In this document: positions 1 through 11,997 of the stretch, piece by piece
Numbering within the stretch: the stretch's first letter is position 1
How the letters are laid out: each line of letters opens with the position of its first letter
From: Hygrophila difformis
Lineage: Eukaryota > Streptophyta > Magnoliopsida > Lamiales > Acanthaceae
Assembly (NCBI GenBank): GCA_030278955.1
Contig: JAOANR010000001.1
Location: forward strand, 43,612,890-43,676,889
Direction of reading: 5' to 3'
DNA: 64,000 nucleotides
Program-made: the position numbers and the translations under genes
Notes under the pieces: generated by a model
What the model was told of the DNA's origin: nothing
Databases searched by the model: none
What the model saw: the letters and a program-made list of their open reading frames with translations, nothing else

Positions 1-1923
1 CATCCTCGGCCACCAGTAAATCTTCTTTAAGTCCTTATACAACTTGTTGCCCCCGGCATGAACCGAATAGGGTGTGTTGTGCCCTTCCTCCATCAACCTT
101 TGTTTCAGTTCCGCACATTTTTGTGGCACGCACCACTTTCCCTTGAAACGAATGCTTCCATCCTCATGGATAGCAAACCCTATCGCCTTTCCATCGGCAA
201 TGCTCTTCCCAATCCTTTTCAACTTCACGTCGCCTGGTTGGGCGAGTTTGATCTCATCAAATATGGTTGACTCTACTACCATTGCATTGACCACTTCAAT
301 TATGGTGCATGAATGCACAAGCTCCAAGTTCAACCTCGCCAAGTCCATGTACAATGCCAGCGGAATCACCAATGAATTCGCCACATGTTGGGTTTTCATG
401 CTTAAGGGATTAGCTACCACATTGGCCTTCCCTTCGTGGTAGGAAATTTCGAGATCGTAGTTGTTGATTAGTTCGAACCACCTCTGTTGCCTCAAATTCA
501 ACTCCTTCTGAGTGAATATGTATTTGAGCCTCTTGTGATCAGTGAACATTCGACACTTTCTTCCATAAAGATAATGTCTCCATAGCTTCAGAGCAATCAC
601 GACTGCTGCCAACTCCAAGTCGTATGTCGGGTAGTTTTCCTCGTAAGGTTTCAATTGTCGTGATGCATATGCAATGACCCTCTGATCTTGCATTAAAACG
701 CATCCCAATCATTCTTTTGAAGCATCACTGTAAACCTCGAAATCACCATTCTCTCATGGTGGGGCTAATATGGGTGTAGTGGTTAGTCGCTTCTTCAGTT
801 CTTGAAACGCGGACTCACACTCACTAGTCCACTCATATTCACCCCTTTCTTCAATAGCTGGGTCAAGGGACGAGCAATTTTCGAGAAGTCCTTCAAAAAT
901 CTCCTATAATACCCAGCTAGTCCAAGGAAACTTCTTATTTCGGTTGGACTTGTCGGCTGTACCCACTCTGTTACTGCCGAAACTTTGGCTGGATCGACTA
1001 AAACTCCATCAGCGGATACTATGTGTCCAAGAACCGTCACTTCCTTCAACCTAAAGTCGCATTTGGACAGTTTCCAATAGAGGTGATTCTTGCGCAAGAT
1101 CCCTAACACTTGATGCAAATGTTGGGAATGTTCTCCTCGCTCCTCGAGTAGATCAGGATGTCGTTAATGAACACAACAATGCACTGATCTAACAACTCCT
1201 GAAACACATTGTTCATGAGGTTCATGAACATTGCAGGTGCGTTTGTTAATCCAAAGGATAACACTGTGAACTCGTAGTGTCCATAACGAGTTCGGAATGT
1301 CGTCTTAGGGATATCCTTCTCGGCGATTCTTAGTTGGTGATAACCAGATCGCAAGTCGGTCTTTGAGAAAACCGAAGCTCCTTTCAATTGATCGAATAAA
1401 TCCTCAATCCTCAGTAACGGATACTTGTTCTTGATGGTCACTTGATTGAGTCTCCTGTAATCGATGCAAAGACGTAATCCCCCGTCCTTCTTTTTAACAA
1501 ATAGGACCGTTGCTCCCACGGAGAAGTACTTGGTCTTATGTATCTTTTCTCCAACAAGTCCTCGAGTTGCTCCTTCAACTCTTTCATTTCCAGTGGCGCC
1601 ATGCGGTAAGGGGCCTTTGAAACAGGCTCCGTACCCGGAATGAGATCTATGGTGAATTTAAGATCTCTCTCAGGTGCCATGCCAGGAACGTCTTCGGGAA
1701 ATACATCCGGGTATTCTCTTACTACTGGGATGTCAACCTTATTCTCTTCCGCTTCAAGGTTGTGTATGTAGCATGCATACAATGCGTCTCCCTTACGCAT
1801 TAGGCTACATAACTTGAGGGCGTTAACAATCTTGTTACTTTTCTTAGGGGATTGAGAGTAAAAGACGACTCTTTTTCCCCTACTTTTTGACAGGGTGATT
1901 TTCTGCTTCTGACATTCAATCAC
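1..1923 (-). pseudogene. Decayed chromovirus pol: reverse transcriptase, RNase H, start of integrase
   Basis: The open pieces at 1438-1923, 1103-1519 and 795-1118 carry the pol linker ([16 protein letters not shown]), the RT fingers and palm ([18 protein letters not shown]) and the RNase H connection ([16 protein letters not shown]). The RT active-site box reads FINDI where the intact relative reads FIDDI, so one catalytic Asp is Asn. From 794 down to 1 the RNase H and the first part of the integrase zinc-binding region are recognisable only in broken frames, with a stop near position 705. Family assignment is firm and loss of function is clear. Confidence 0.88.
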
Positions 1924-1937
1924 CGCTTTATACTAGG

Positions 1938-2216
1938 TCACCAATCCATACTCAGTATAACGTCAAAGTCCTTTAAGTCAAATGCTACCAAGTTCGCAAA
2001 GAATTCTACGTTCTTGATTACAATCGGAATTTCGTTATATCGTTTAGAGCATGATACTACTTCTCCTGAAGGTAGTTGAATTCCTAAGCTAATTATCTCG
2101 CACTTAGGTAGATCTAGTTCGGGCAAAACTCTTGATGATATGATCGAACAACTAGCACCAGAGTCAAACAGAACCTTAAGGGGTGTACTCAAAACATGAA
2201 ATGTACCTGCCATCAC
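1938..2216 (-). pseudogene. Retroviral-type aspartic protease fragment of the minus-strand chromovirus
   Basis: The 92-residue open piece contains the protease active site LFDSGASCSII and the downstream ILSMDW box. The intact relative at 17063-17884 has LFDSGASCSII and ILGMDW. It sits between the gag zinc knuckles and the pol linker, as expected for a gag-pro-pol polyprotein. It is separated from both neighbours by frame changes and so would not be made as part of a polyprotein. Confidence 0.85.
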
Positions 2217-3189
2217 GTCACCTTATACATGCACGTTCGCTTGGTAATAACATTCAACCATCCCATTGGTCGTCCATGGTTGCCCTGCTGATTCCAGTAC
2301 GGGTTCTGATTCTGCTGCTGGTTCGGATTCTGTGGAGGGCATTGATTCTGGTTCTGATTCTGGTTCGTAGGGGGTCGATGCCCTTGGTTATTGCCATTCC
2401 GGCCACCCTGATAATGAGGATGAGCAGGTCCGATAACCAAATCTTCCCTCTTGGCGATATTTTCTATTCGAGTACGACACTCGCTCATCCGATGGCCAAG
2501 CCCGGCATACCGGAAACATGCACCCTGTTTTGGGCATCCCTTGGCCAAGTGAGGTCTACCGCACCTTGGCATGGTGGCACAGGGTTACCTTGGTTAAAGG
2601 TTCTCCCATCGTTTCCCCTATTGTTGGTCTGAGGGGGTCTATTCGGGCCTCCCTGAAAGTTGCTTCCTCCCGAATTGTTACCAGGTCGATTGTCCTTGTT
2701 CCTCCTATCATGTTGTCCCCGGCTAGACTCTCCAACCATTCTTCTCTTCAACTGTTGCACTCGTGCCACTGCCACGGCACGGTCATATACGGCTTGTAGA
2801 TCAGGGTAATGCACACCCGTGATCACTCCCCTAATAGATAGGTTTAGTCCAATCTCGAACTTTTGTGCCTTCTCTACATCAGTCGGCACAAGTCTCAGCG
2901 CAAAACGTACCAACTCCTTAAAACGGTTGTAATACTCTTGAACTGTCTGTCCCCCTACTTCAAGGATAAAAATTCCTCATACATGGCAGCCTTTTTGCTC
3001 ATGGGATAGAAACGATCCCTGAGCAGCTCCATGAACTCTCCCCAAGAGTAGGGCTCATCTTCGTTGCTTAGTTTCCCTTGGGTGACTTGCTACCATTTAT
3101 CGGCCTCGCCTCCTAAGTAGTATGAGGCCACGTGCACTTTCTCGCCACCTGGGCATATTACGGCGTTCAATAGTTTATCAAACGTCCTA
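2213..3189 (-). pseudogene. Decayed chromovirus gag (3' two-thirds)
   Basis: Pieces at 2485-2913 and 2213-2572 match the Tekay-1 gag (RLVPTDVEKAQKFEIGLNLS, VYDRAVAVARVQQLKRR). They are followed by a zinc-knuckle region and an Asn/Gln/Pro-rich tail. In the second CCHC-like motif the Cys that should follow CFR is read as Tyr-Ala (CFRYAGLGHRMSEC), so the knuckle is damaged. From 2914 to 3189 further gag sequence (LRTFDKLLNAV, EKVHVASYYLGGEAD) is visible but interrupted by a stop. Confidence 0.82.
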
Positions 3190-4940
3190 ATTGATACGGT
3201 CCAAAATTGATCGTATTCTTCTTCTATTTTCGGCCCCATTTGAAATTTTTTGGGCCAATTTTGATCACATTTGATAGCAACACAATCAATTATGAAAAAA
3301 AAATATTGTAAATAAAAATAGTTAAGGATATGGGAAAGTTATTGTTAAACACCCACAGGACAAAGTTATGTGGTATTGGTACCTCTATACTATTTGTGTT
3401 CTGTATTGATATCCAAAATAGAAATACATTACAGTACAGGACCTGCTCAATAAAATTAAAGCAGAATTTAAATATATTCCTAAATGATAAAAATACTCCC
3501 ACTTTTTGTCAGAGCGGTTGATTTGATGGAAAGATAGAATACGTATTTTTGAATCATCTTCCCCTACACTAATTAACATGTGAGCAAATTGAAGCGAAGC
3601 CGTTGTTTTTCTTTTTATCTTTTTTAATTTATTTGACATTTCTATTCTATTTTATTTTTTTGATGAATATTCTATTTTATTTTATATTATTTTTTTGTAT
3701 TTTAAAATTTTTATTTTTTAGTTCTCATTTTATTTTAGTTTAACTTTTATATTACTTTTATTTAATCTTATCTGATCTCATTATTCAAATTATTTCATTT
3801 TAGTTTTTGTTAATTTAAAAATATATAATTTTATTTATTTAATAAAAATAATTTTTCTATATTATTCTATTTTAATTTATTTTATTTCTATTAATTTATT
3901 TTTAAAAATTTTACTTTATTCTGTACATTGTATTTTAATGATTAAAACATATTTTTTTCTAAATGAATTGTTTTATGTCAATGAATCTTTTAAAAATATT
4001 GAGAATGACAAAAAGTATATATACCTTTTCCAATATTATATAGTATAGGTTTATTTATTATCAAGAAATTAGTTTAGCTTCTAATTTTAAAATATTGGTA
4101 TAATTGGGATATATATTTTGGAAATCATTCTAAAATTATTGTTTATTACCTATTTTGTTCTAATTAAGCAATTATTAATTTTTGATTTTTTTTTAATTTG
4201 TATTTTCTATTTGATTATTATTTTCCTAAATTAAGAAAACAACAAAAGGTTCAATAATGATTATTACAAGACTTTTTGTTATATTCATACTATTATATAC
4301 TACTATTAGTCTTCTATTCATAGATTGGTGAGAGCTTTTAGACAAGTAAGATTTCTTATAAGGGGGCCGGTTTCGGTGCAGGCCGGCTGTAGGTGTTGTC
4401 ACATTCAAAAGTGATAGGTATGTGTATATGAAGTGATGTGTGAGTATAAAAAAATGATGGATGGAGGTTATGAACCAAAAACTAATAAAAAAAACAACCT
4501 ACCGTCTATACATCACTTTATAAGGCTTACACATCATTTTACAAAGGGCTACACATCATTTTTAGCGCTATCTGCACCTACTGGCAATTGTTATGCCATT
4601 ACATAAATCGGATTATCTTATAAGGGTTACATTACGAGGAAGCGAAAATGGGGGAATGGCATGACTTTGATGTAAAGTGTATCAATTGAAAGATATTTTT
4701 GAAGAAATATGTTACCCGGTTGATCTTTATGGTTATGTGGCTTCCTATTATTCTAGTGTTATTGCATAATACTGTATTGTTGAATCACAATGATATTATG
4801 TATCAGTAGGGTACTATAGTATAAAATTAATTGCACGGTAGTGTTAATAGTGATATTGGGACATGTAGTATGCCGTATATGTTATCCGAAAATTAAGAAG
4901 GGTATAGTTTGATAAAGATTGTGGTATTTTAATGCACTGT
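3190..4940. other. AT-rich stretch without a recognisable gene
   Basis: Long T- and A-rich runs and only short random ORFs. Around 4340-4590 there is a less AT-rich patch with a loose inverted resemblance (aagtgatgtgtgag against several acacatcattt motifs), too weak to call an element. No coding or RNA gene is supported. Confidence 0.6.
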
Positions 4941-4959
4941 TCTTTGTACATGAGAAACC

Positions 4960-6779
4960 GATTCCATGTTGTATGATAGGGAACTCGTTCATGAATAATT
5001 ATTAGTAATTAAATAACAACCTTATAGAACACAATATTCATTCCAGCACAAAAAGGACCCACAATCACTCAGCACTATAAACACCCTATTTAGACCATGA
5101 GAAAATTGCATTCATGTTGTCAACACACCACTATGGATTAACTCGAAACCAACATAAGCAATAAACACCTCACTCTAACCTGGAAAGTACTGCATTATGT
5201 GATAACAATACATCAGTATAGGCAAATTCAGCAACTGAGAAAATCTACATTGTAACTGATATACAAAATTGATATGGATGAAGTATGGTTAGATGTTGTT
5301 TATGTAGTATGTAGTATATTCTATGCGACAATTATGTAGGGGTATTGGTTTTGAGGATTGTGAGAATTTGATCTCATATTGTATATGAGGGAATATGTTC
5401 AGAAATAGGTAGTGATAATTCACAACCACGGTAATTGTCTGCACCACACTCGTAAAGATAAACAACTTACTTTGAACCAGAGAATATTGCCTTTGTGTTG
5501 CGAATATACCATTATAGGTTAACTCAAAACCAATAAAAATAACGGACACGTCACTTTGATCTGGAATATAATGTACCTGTAACATCCCATATCGGTTGGA
5601 GAGGAAAACGAAACATGCCTTATAAAGGTGTGGACCTTCTCCATTGTAGAAGCGTTTTAAAGCTGCGAGGGGGATTGACACAAAGCGGACAATGTCTACA
5701 AGTGGGTGTGACTGGGACGTTACGGTACTGCACTGCTCACTAACAACACGTCGTTATAGAAAAATCAACCAACAATGACAATCTATAGTCTACATAATGT
5801 ACAAAGTTGGTATGGATGAAGTATGGTTAGATATTGTTTATGTTGTTCAGACATTCTTGAACAATGTGACATTCACTTCATTTGCCACCAACGCTCGTTG
5901 TTTAGGATTGGTTTCATATTTAAATTATATACCAGTGGTTGTAAATCAAAATTTATATAGTGGAAACAAACTACATGAGGGACCGACAATCATTGCCAGT
6001 ACCACACTAGTAAATAAAAACACATTACTTCGACCTAGAAATTATTGCACTTCATGTTGTCAACACACTAGTATGTGCAATACAATCCTACATAATCGTA
6101 ATAGTGGCGTAATCTATGACACTAATGACATAAATTGTTTTTATACTTCATGTGTGGGAATATATTTGGGAATAAATAGTATCAATTCAAAACCTTAGGG
6201 ACACAAATTGTTCATTCCAACACACCACAATGGAATATATTGAACACCTCACTTTAAGCTGCAAAATATTGCACCATGCGCTAACAATACTATGGTATAG
6301 GCAAATCCACCAACGGAGACAATCAACATTGATATACAGAATTGGTATGGATGAAGTATGTTAGGTATTGTTCATGTTATTCACACTCATGAGCATTGTG
6401 CCATTTATTTATTTGTGATTGGGTTCATAATCAAATCATAGATCAATAGTTGTAATTTGCAAATCACTTTCAATATAGTGGAAAGATGAATAAGAGGAAC
6501 CTACAATCACACACATCACCACACCCACAAAGAAAAATATATTACTTCAACCTAGAGAATATTGCACTTCGTGATAAACGCACCACTATGGTTAGATCGA
6601 AACCAATTTAAACAATCGACACTTCACTTTGAGTGGCGAAGTACTGCGCTATGTGCTAACAACACTATGGTACATAGAAACCCACCAACAACGACAATCC
6701 ACACTGATTTACAAAATTGGTATGGATAAAGTATAGATAGGTGTTGTTCATATTATTCACACATTTTTTTTAGCATTAT
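4960..6779. repeat. Degenerate tandem repeat, about 380-bp period
   Basis: The phrase ggtatggatgaagtatg recurs in diverged form near 5270, 5805, 6340 and 6716. Phrases such as cacatcacttcaacctggag and attgcacttcgtg recur in step. After removing the 147-bp solo LTR from one unit, spacings are about 388, 534 and 376 bp, so the base period is near 380 with one longer unit. Related sequence resumes right after the Athila element (48020-48720), so Athila inserted into this repeat block. No coding function is visible. Confidence 0.7.
5578..5724. mobile_element. TRIM-like solo LTR, 147 bp
   Basis: Begins TGTAACATCCCATATCGG and ends GGGACGTTACG, close to the TGTAAC...GTTACA ends of this small LTR type. 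The inner phrases (GGTTGGAGAGGA, TTATAAAGGTGTGGA, GCGTTTTAAAGC) resemble a short miniature-retrotransposon LTR that I know from many plant genomes. It interrupts one unit of the 380-bp repeat, which dates it after the repeat formed. Flanks are gtacc and gtact, a probable 5-bp target duplication with one mismatch. Which named TRIM family it belongs to is not certain. Confidence 0.7.
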
Positions 6780-6984
6780 TGATGCACCATGTGAAACCAC
6801 ATTTAAATAAGCTTAAATTGTGCTTAAATGAGTCTAATTTGCATGTATGCGACCCTATTTTAATGCTTTTTAGTTTATATTTCATGTGATTTTTAAATAT
6901 TAATTATCATGCTTAAATTAAACTTATTTGAGTTTAATTTACCATATTTTATGCTTTTTTAATAAGACTTTGGCAAATCTAATA

Positions 6985-7244
6985 CTTCCTCCGTTTCTTA
7001 AAAATTATAACGGACCCACTGTGCACGCAGTCCAATGCACATTTTAAACCATTAATAACTCAAGTTCGGTATAAGTAAAAATTCTAAAAGTTCGATATTT
7101 AAAAACTATTCGACGAGACGAATCTAACAAGATCTCACTTGGCAATGTTTTAACTTGTATAACTATGATAAAACTTTAAGTCAAAGTGTATGGGTGAACA
7201 GTACCAAATTTATCAATGTTACATTCTTTCAAAAACGGAGGGAG
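6985..7244. mobile_element. Stowaway-like MITE (copy 1)
   Basis: The ends are cttcctccgtttc and, inverted, aaaacggagggag, flanked by TA on both sides (6983-6984, 7245-7246). These are the usual Stowaway/Tc1-mariner-type signatures. The 3' Athila LTR keeps the empty site (aatctaatacattg), which fixes both borders. The interior matches the MITE at 27792-28049 (tccaacaagatctcacttg-like phrase). It has no coding capacity. Confidence 0.92.
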
Positions 7245-7339
7245 TACATTGCAATGATGTTTCAGGCATTAAAATGAAGAAAGAAATATGTTAAGAGGAA
7301 GAAGAATGTCAAATTCGGATTTTTCAACACTGGAATGTG

Positions 7340-7560
7340 CCCAGGATGCGACGCATAGGCATGGCGGCGCCGGAGAAGACCTCGGAGCGCCACATCAGGC
7401 GCCGCATCAACACTTAGGAAAATTTCGGATGAAAAAGCTTCAGACTGTGCCGCACGTGCTTGGCGGCGCCGAAATCCACCTCCGGGCACCACTTTTGGCG
7501 CCGCAATCAGAAAATTGGGAAAATCGTCAGGATGCGCCGCATCTCCTTGGTGGTGCCTAA
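7340..7560. repeat. GGCGCC-rich segment of the Athila 5' LTR
   Basis: Imperfect repeats built around the palindrome GGCGCC or GCGCC (ggcggcgccgg, ttggcggcgccg, tggtggtgcc). The 3' LTR keeps the better-preserved form at about 30950-31195, and a third cluster lies after pol at 26702-27020. The ORFs across it are not conserved in frame, so I read it as non-coding. Confidence 0.6.
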
Positions 7561-8930
7561 AACAGGTCCTGAGCAACACATTGCATGCCACAGTCGCGGT
7601 TGGGCAGTTTTCTAACCTCCCGAACTCGGTTTCAAACACCATTCTTCGTCATTTTCTTCATTCCAGACTCATTTTATCACCATAAACACTTTGGAAACAC
7701 TGGGAGAAGAAGAAGAAACATCAAATCATGCTAGGACGATTTGGACAGAACGACATTCTGCTCTTGTTCGACCTAATTTAGGTGTTATCTTTCTTTTTCT
7801 TGCTTTGTAATTTTACGAATTTGCCTCTAAATGTAATCTGCTATTATGTTTCGAATTTGTAGACGGATTTCTGTATTATTCGTGTTAGGAGTGGTCTAGA
7901 ACGGGAGTTCAGAATCACTTTGAAGTACGAATTTATGTTTTATGGAAGCAATACAAATAATCGATGTTTATATGTTAAATCTGGGTTAATCTGCTATGAT
8001 GTTGAAATCTGAATTAGGATTATCTGTTGAATGCATTGTATTATCGATAAATCTGTATTGGTAGAATTCTAAATTTTAAGTTTACAATCTGCTAAATTTC
8101 AAACGATCGATCATTCTGAATATTCTGTCTACATTAATCTGACAAAAATCCTAATCTGCTTACATTCTAAAATAAGTAATTTAATCCACTTTACCATGAT
8201 TTATCAATATTTTACCATAATTTTTAGATTATTTACTCTATTCTGCATAATTTAAATGTTAGAATCTAATTCTGTGATTTCTACTTTGTTAAATCGGGAG
8301 ATAAAAAGTAGAAATTATATTTTAGTACCGGAATTGGGAATAAATTACGTCAAAATAGATTCTGGCATGTGCACAATGATTTGGGAAATGAAATGTGCCT
8401 ATTAATTGCTATAGGAAAATTTGTGTGCTTCGGAAAGACTCAAATTTAGGCCTAAAATAATGATTGCAGAATGTTAGATAATTTAATCAGCTTCCATGAA
8501 GTCCATAATTTGAATTTTAGAAGATTACTATATTTTTAATCTTTATAAAATATTTAAATTTTAAGAAATTGATCATTTTAGCCATTGGAAAATGCTAAAT
8601 CACTATGCAATTTCTGTTTTATATAAAGATGGCAATATTTAAAATGTTACAAGCATCTCCCATTTATATTTTTATTAATTAAAATTTTAACTTGCTTTAT
8701 TTTTAAATTTAATGTCACTGTTTTTAATTTAATCAACTCTAGAATTAAACAAACTCTTTCAAAATATAAAATATATTTAATAAACTTAAAACAATTCAAA
8801 TATTCTCCAGAATGAAATAATATTCTGAAATTCCCTTGGGTTCGACTTGGTATTCACCGGATTTTATTACTTGATGACAACCATCCACTTGTGGTAAAAT
8901 ATGAGTAGCGAAAATCATTCATCAAGTTTT

Positions 8931-8948
8931 TGGCGCCATTACCGGGGA
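8931..8948 (+). promoter_or_regulatory. Athila primer-binding site (tRNA-Asp type)
   Basis: tggcgccattaccgggga lies six bases after the 5' LTR end. Athila elements typically use a site complementary to the 3' end of tRNA-Asp, beginning TGGCGCC. Two positions differ from the usual form (gccAttAcc). Confidence 0.85.
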
Positions 8949-9050
8949 ATTTATTGTGAATTTTTAGTTGTTTTTTGTTTATTATATTAAATTTAAATAA
9001 GTTAGATATTAATTTAACTGTTGCTTATTTTATTTTTATTTTATTTAAAA

Positions 9051-10493
9051 ATGCGGTGCGAAGCAAACAAGCAGAGATAGCTTACAATTCTGAAATTTAA
9101 CGTACTTTAAGAGCAATTAGATTAGGAAAACATAGGAGACCAGCACAGTTGGAAATAGTAATTAATTCTTCATCTGATGAAGAAGACTATCATACAACGA
9201 CTGGGACTCTGACAGCTCACACTGATCAATTAGTTGCTCAATTCAATAGGTTAAATATGGCAGAAAATAACGAAAATAATAGGGGTAATAATGGAGGTAA
9301 TGGTGGTGATGTGGAATAAAATGATCAAGCTGAAATGACTATTGAGGAACACTTACAAGGAACTAGTGGAAATATGCTTAATAGAACTCCAATGCCAGAT
9401 GTAGATGCCTTAAGCTTCACACTTCAGCCAGCACTAATCACAATGGTTTAAGCAAATCAATATAATGGAGCACCTACTAATGATGCTGTAGAACACATAA
9501 GAAATTTCTTGGACTATTGTGACATAGTGAAGATTAATGGTGTTACTAGTGATGAGATTAAGTTGAGACTGTTCTCATTTTCACTTAGGGATAAAACTAA
9601 AACTTGGTATAACTCACTTCAATTAAGGGATGTTACTACTTGGGATAAAATGCTAGAAGCTTTCTTAGAACAGTTCTTCCTACCTTCTAAAGTTTTAGAA
9701 TTGCAAGAAAAGATAAAAGAATTTGTGCAATATGAGGACGAGAGTTTACTTGAAGCATGGGATAGATACAACACCTTACTGGGTAGATGTCCAAATCATG
9801 GCTTTGAAGGCTGGCAGCAGATGCACTTTTTCTACAATGGATTGTTGAATCATTGGAGGAACCTGTTGGATGCAATAGCTGGAGATTCTTTTCTATCCAT
9901 AGGACCTTCTAGAGCTAAGGAAATAATTGAGAAAAAGATTTCTAACATAAAAAAATTTCCTGGTAAGAAAAATGCTAGAAACAAATCAAAAGCGGGTTAT
10001 ATGAGGTAGAAAAGATAGTTGCTATGGATTCTAAGTTTGATGCTCTGATGAGAGAGGTTGCTTCACTGAAAAAAGGTCAAGCTAAAGTTGTGAGATGCGG
10101 TATTTGTCATGGACCTCATGAGTCATCAGCCTGTCACCTGCTCGATCGAGGACTTCAAGAGACTATGCAGTGTGAGGGGACTGAAGAGCAAGTAGAATAT
10201 GTGAACTACATGGGAAATAGGCAGCAAAACTACAACCAACACCGACCTCAGAACCAAAATTTCTATCCTAATTAAAATTCTCAATTTCAGCAAAACCCTT
10301 ATCCACAAAATAACCGTCCACCTTACCCACAAAATCAAAATCAAAATTACCCAAATCAAAATCAAAATCAAAACTTTAATCAAAACAGAAATCAAAATCA
10401 ACCCTTTTACCCAAACCAATAGCCAAGAAACTTTCAACCTCAACAACAGCTGCAGCAGAAACAAGAAGGAGATGAGGTCAACTTAAAAGAGTT
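9051..10493 (+). pseudogene. Athila gag, broken
   Basis: Frame pieces encode an acidic N-terminus (INSSSDEEDYH), then the Retrotrans_gag core in the open segment 9509-10009 (SLRDKTKTWYNSL, TTWDKMLEAFLEQFF, ESLLEAWDRYNTLLGRCP). A CCHC-like motif follows near 10090-10140 (CGICHGPHESSAC) and then an Asn/Gln/Tyr-rich tail. In-frame stops occur at about 9317 and 9449, and stops or frame changes follow at about 10008, 10273 and 10420. Gag would form the particle and package RNA. This copy cannot make a full-length protein. Confidence 0.88.
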
Positions 10494-10494
10494 A

Positions 10495-11997
10495 ATGAAC
10501 ACAATTGTGTCTCAACAACAAACAATTCAACAGATGCAAGCCTCAATGAGAAATTTGGAAGTTCAAGTTGGTCAAATTGCTAGGGATACTTCAAATAGAC
10601 AGCAAGGAACACTACCAAGTATGCTTGATCCTAATCCGAAAGAGCAGTGTAAAGCCATCACCTTAAGGAATAAAAATGAATTGCCTAATCCTTACCCTAC
10701 CTTAGATGATCCAGAGGTTTCAGCTGATACTATAGACGATCAAGGTGAGGATGCAGAAGAAGAAAGTCAGCGGAAAGATACTGATGAGCCTAAGGAGAGT
10801 GAGAGACTTAGTGTTGATAAGAATAAGAATAAGGGAAAGTCTACTGCTCCAATCAAGTCATATCAGCCACCTATTCCATATCCACAACGTCTTAAAAAGG
10901 CTAAGGAAGATAAAGATTATGCAAAAATTTTGGAAGTCTTTAAAAATTTAAGAATTGATATTCCTTTTTCTGATGCTATAGCACAAATGCCCGTGTATGC
11001 TATGTTCTTAAAAGAAATCCTATCAAAAAAGATGAGTGTTGATGATGAAGAGAAAGTGACATTGACAGGGGAATGTAGTGCAATCTTACAAAGGAGGCAA
11101 CCTACTAAACAAAAAGATCCCGGGAGTTACACTATTCCGTGCATTATTGGCACTAAAGAATTCAACAAAGCTTTGTGTGATCTTGGGTCCAGTATTAATC
11201 TGATGCCTTTACATGTCTTTAGAGAGCTTGGAGTAGGAGTTGTAAAGCCTACTAGGATGCAGTTACAGCTTGCTGATAGATCCATTAGGACACCTTTAGG
11301 CATTGTAGAGGATGTTCCTGTTCAAGTAGAGAGCTTCATTTCCCCTGTTGATTTCGTGGTCCTAGATATGGAGAAAGACATGGATATTCCTCTGATTTTA
11401 GGTAGACCATTTGTGCAAACTGGTCGGGCGATGGTTGATATGGATGACGGTAAAATTACACTTAATGTAGGTAATGAACAAGTGTCGTTTGACATTTCTA
11501 AGACAACTAAAACACAACACGCTAGTTCTGATACCTACCCGTGTAATAGAGTGACAGCTATCTATCAGGAAGATGAGTTGATTGAGAGAAAGTTCTTTGC
11601 TAGACATGATCCCTATAGGAAATTTGAGCAGTTAGAAGAGAGTTGTGAGGACTTAGCTGAAAGTAAATGTGAGGGAGGATTACCTGTGCAAGTAGCATGT
11701 GCGATACAAGAATCTAAGTTAGTCCCGTCTGTTGAAAAGCCACTTACATTGACGTTGAAAAAGCTGCCATCACACTTGAGGTATGTTTTTCTTGGTGAGA
11801 ATGATACTTTACCTGTTATTGCAAGTAATAAATTAAATGATGATCAACTAAATGCATTAACCCAAGTGTTGAGTAAGCATGTTAGAGCAATAGGTTGGAC
11901 GATAGCTGATATCAAGGGACTGAGTCCAGCATTATGCACACACCGGATTTACATGGAGGAGGATGACAAGCCAGTGAGACAGCCCAAAGGAGATTAA
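10495..11997 (+). CDS. Athila gag C-terminus, aspartic protease and start of RT (500-residue open segment)
   Basis: The longest open piece of the Athila element. Residues 1-60 are Gln-rich and coiled-coil-like. About residues 215-240 hold the protease core CDLGSSINLMP, which has DLGSS where Athila proteases usually have DLGAS. About residues 290-302 hold the MDIPLILGRPF flap-side motif. The C-terminus enters the pre-RT linker (WTIADIKGLSPALCTHRI) and then runs into a stop after VRQPKGD where the family continues, so a frameshift truncates it 65 bp before the Tekay-1 insertion. It is listed as CDS because the frame is open, but it is a fragment of a dead polyprotein. Confidence 0.8.
   Translation: MNTIVSQQQTIQQMQASMRNLEVQVGQIARDTSNRQQGTLPSMLDPNPKEQCKAITLRNKNELPNPYPTLDDPEVSADTIDDQGEDAEEESQRKDTDEPKESERLSVDKNKNKGKSTAPIKSYQPPIPYPQRLKKAKEDKDYAKILEVFKNLRIDIPFSDAIAQMPVYAMFLKEILSKKMSVDDEEKVTLTGECSAILQRRQPTKQKDPGSYTIPCIIGTKEFNKALCDLGSSINLMPLHVFRELGVGVVKPTRMQLQLADRSIRTPLGIVEDVPVQVESFISPVDFVVLDMEKDMDIPLILGRPFVQTGRAMVDMDDGKITLNVGNEQVSFDISKTTKTQHASSDTYPCNRVTAIYQEDELIERKFFARHDPYRKFEQLEESCEDLAESKCEGGLPVQVACAIQESKLVPSVEKPLTLTLKKLPSHLRYVFLGENDTLPVIASNKLNDDQLNALTQVLSKHVRAIGWTIADIKGLSPALCTHRIYMEEDDKPVRQPKGD

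Larger units (their letters stand above)
1..3189 (-). mobile_element. Truncated Tekay/Del-like Ty3/gypsy chromovirus
   Basis: Read on the minus strand, this stretch encodes gag, protease, reverse transcriptase, RNase H and the start of integrase, in the order and with the wording of the complete element at 12062-23590. Homology to that element's gag stops abruptly near 3189 inside the Retrotrans_gag region and is followed by unrelated AT-rich sequence. The 5' LTR, leader and first part of gag are therefore missing. The other end runs off the window inside the integrase zinc-binding region. Several frameshifts and stops make it a dead copy. Whether the right edge is a deletion or a later insertion boundary cannot be seen. 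Confidence 0.9.
6780..8924 (+). repeat. Athila 5' LTR
   Basis: Aligns phrase by phrase with 30647-32302 plus 47840-48014. Its ends are TGATG and CATCA, a 5-bp inverted repeat. It is longer than its partner mainly because a 260-bp MITE sits at 6985-7244, absent from the 3' LTR. It includes a GGCGCC-rich segment near 7340-7560. The 3' LTR also lacks a segment present here around 7640-7700. Confidence 0.9.

Noticed and set aside
4340..4590. Small inverted-repeat element
   Set aside because: The matching words are short and irregularly spaced; no definable ends or target duplication.
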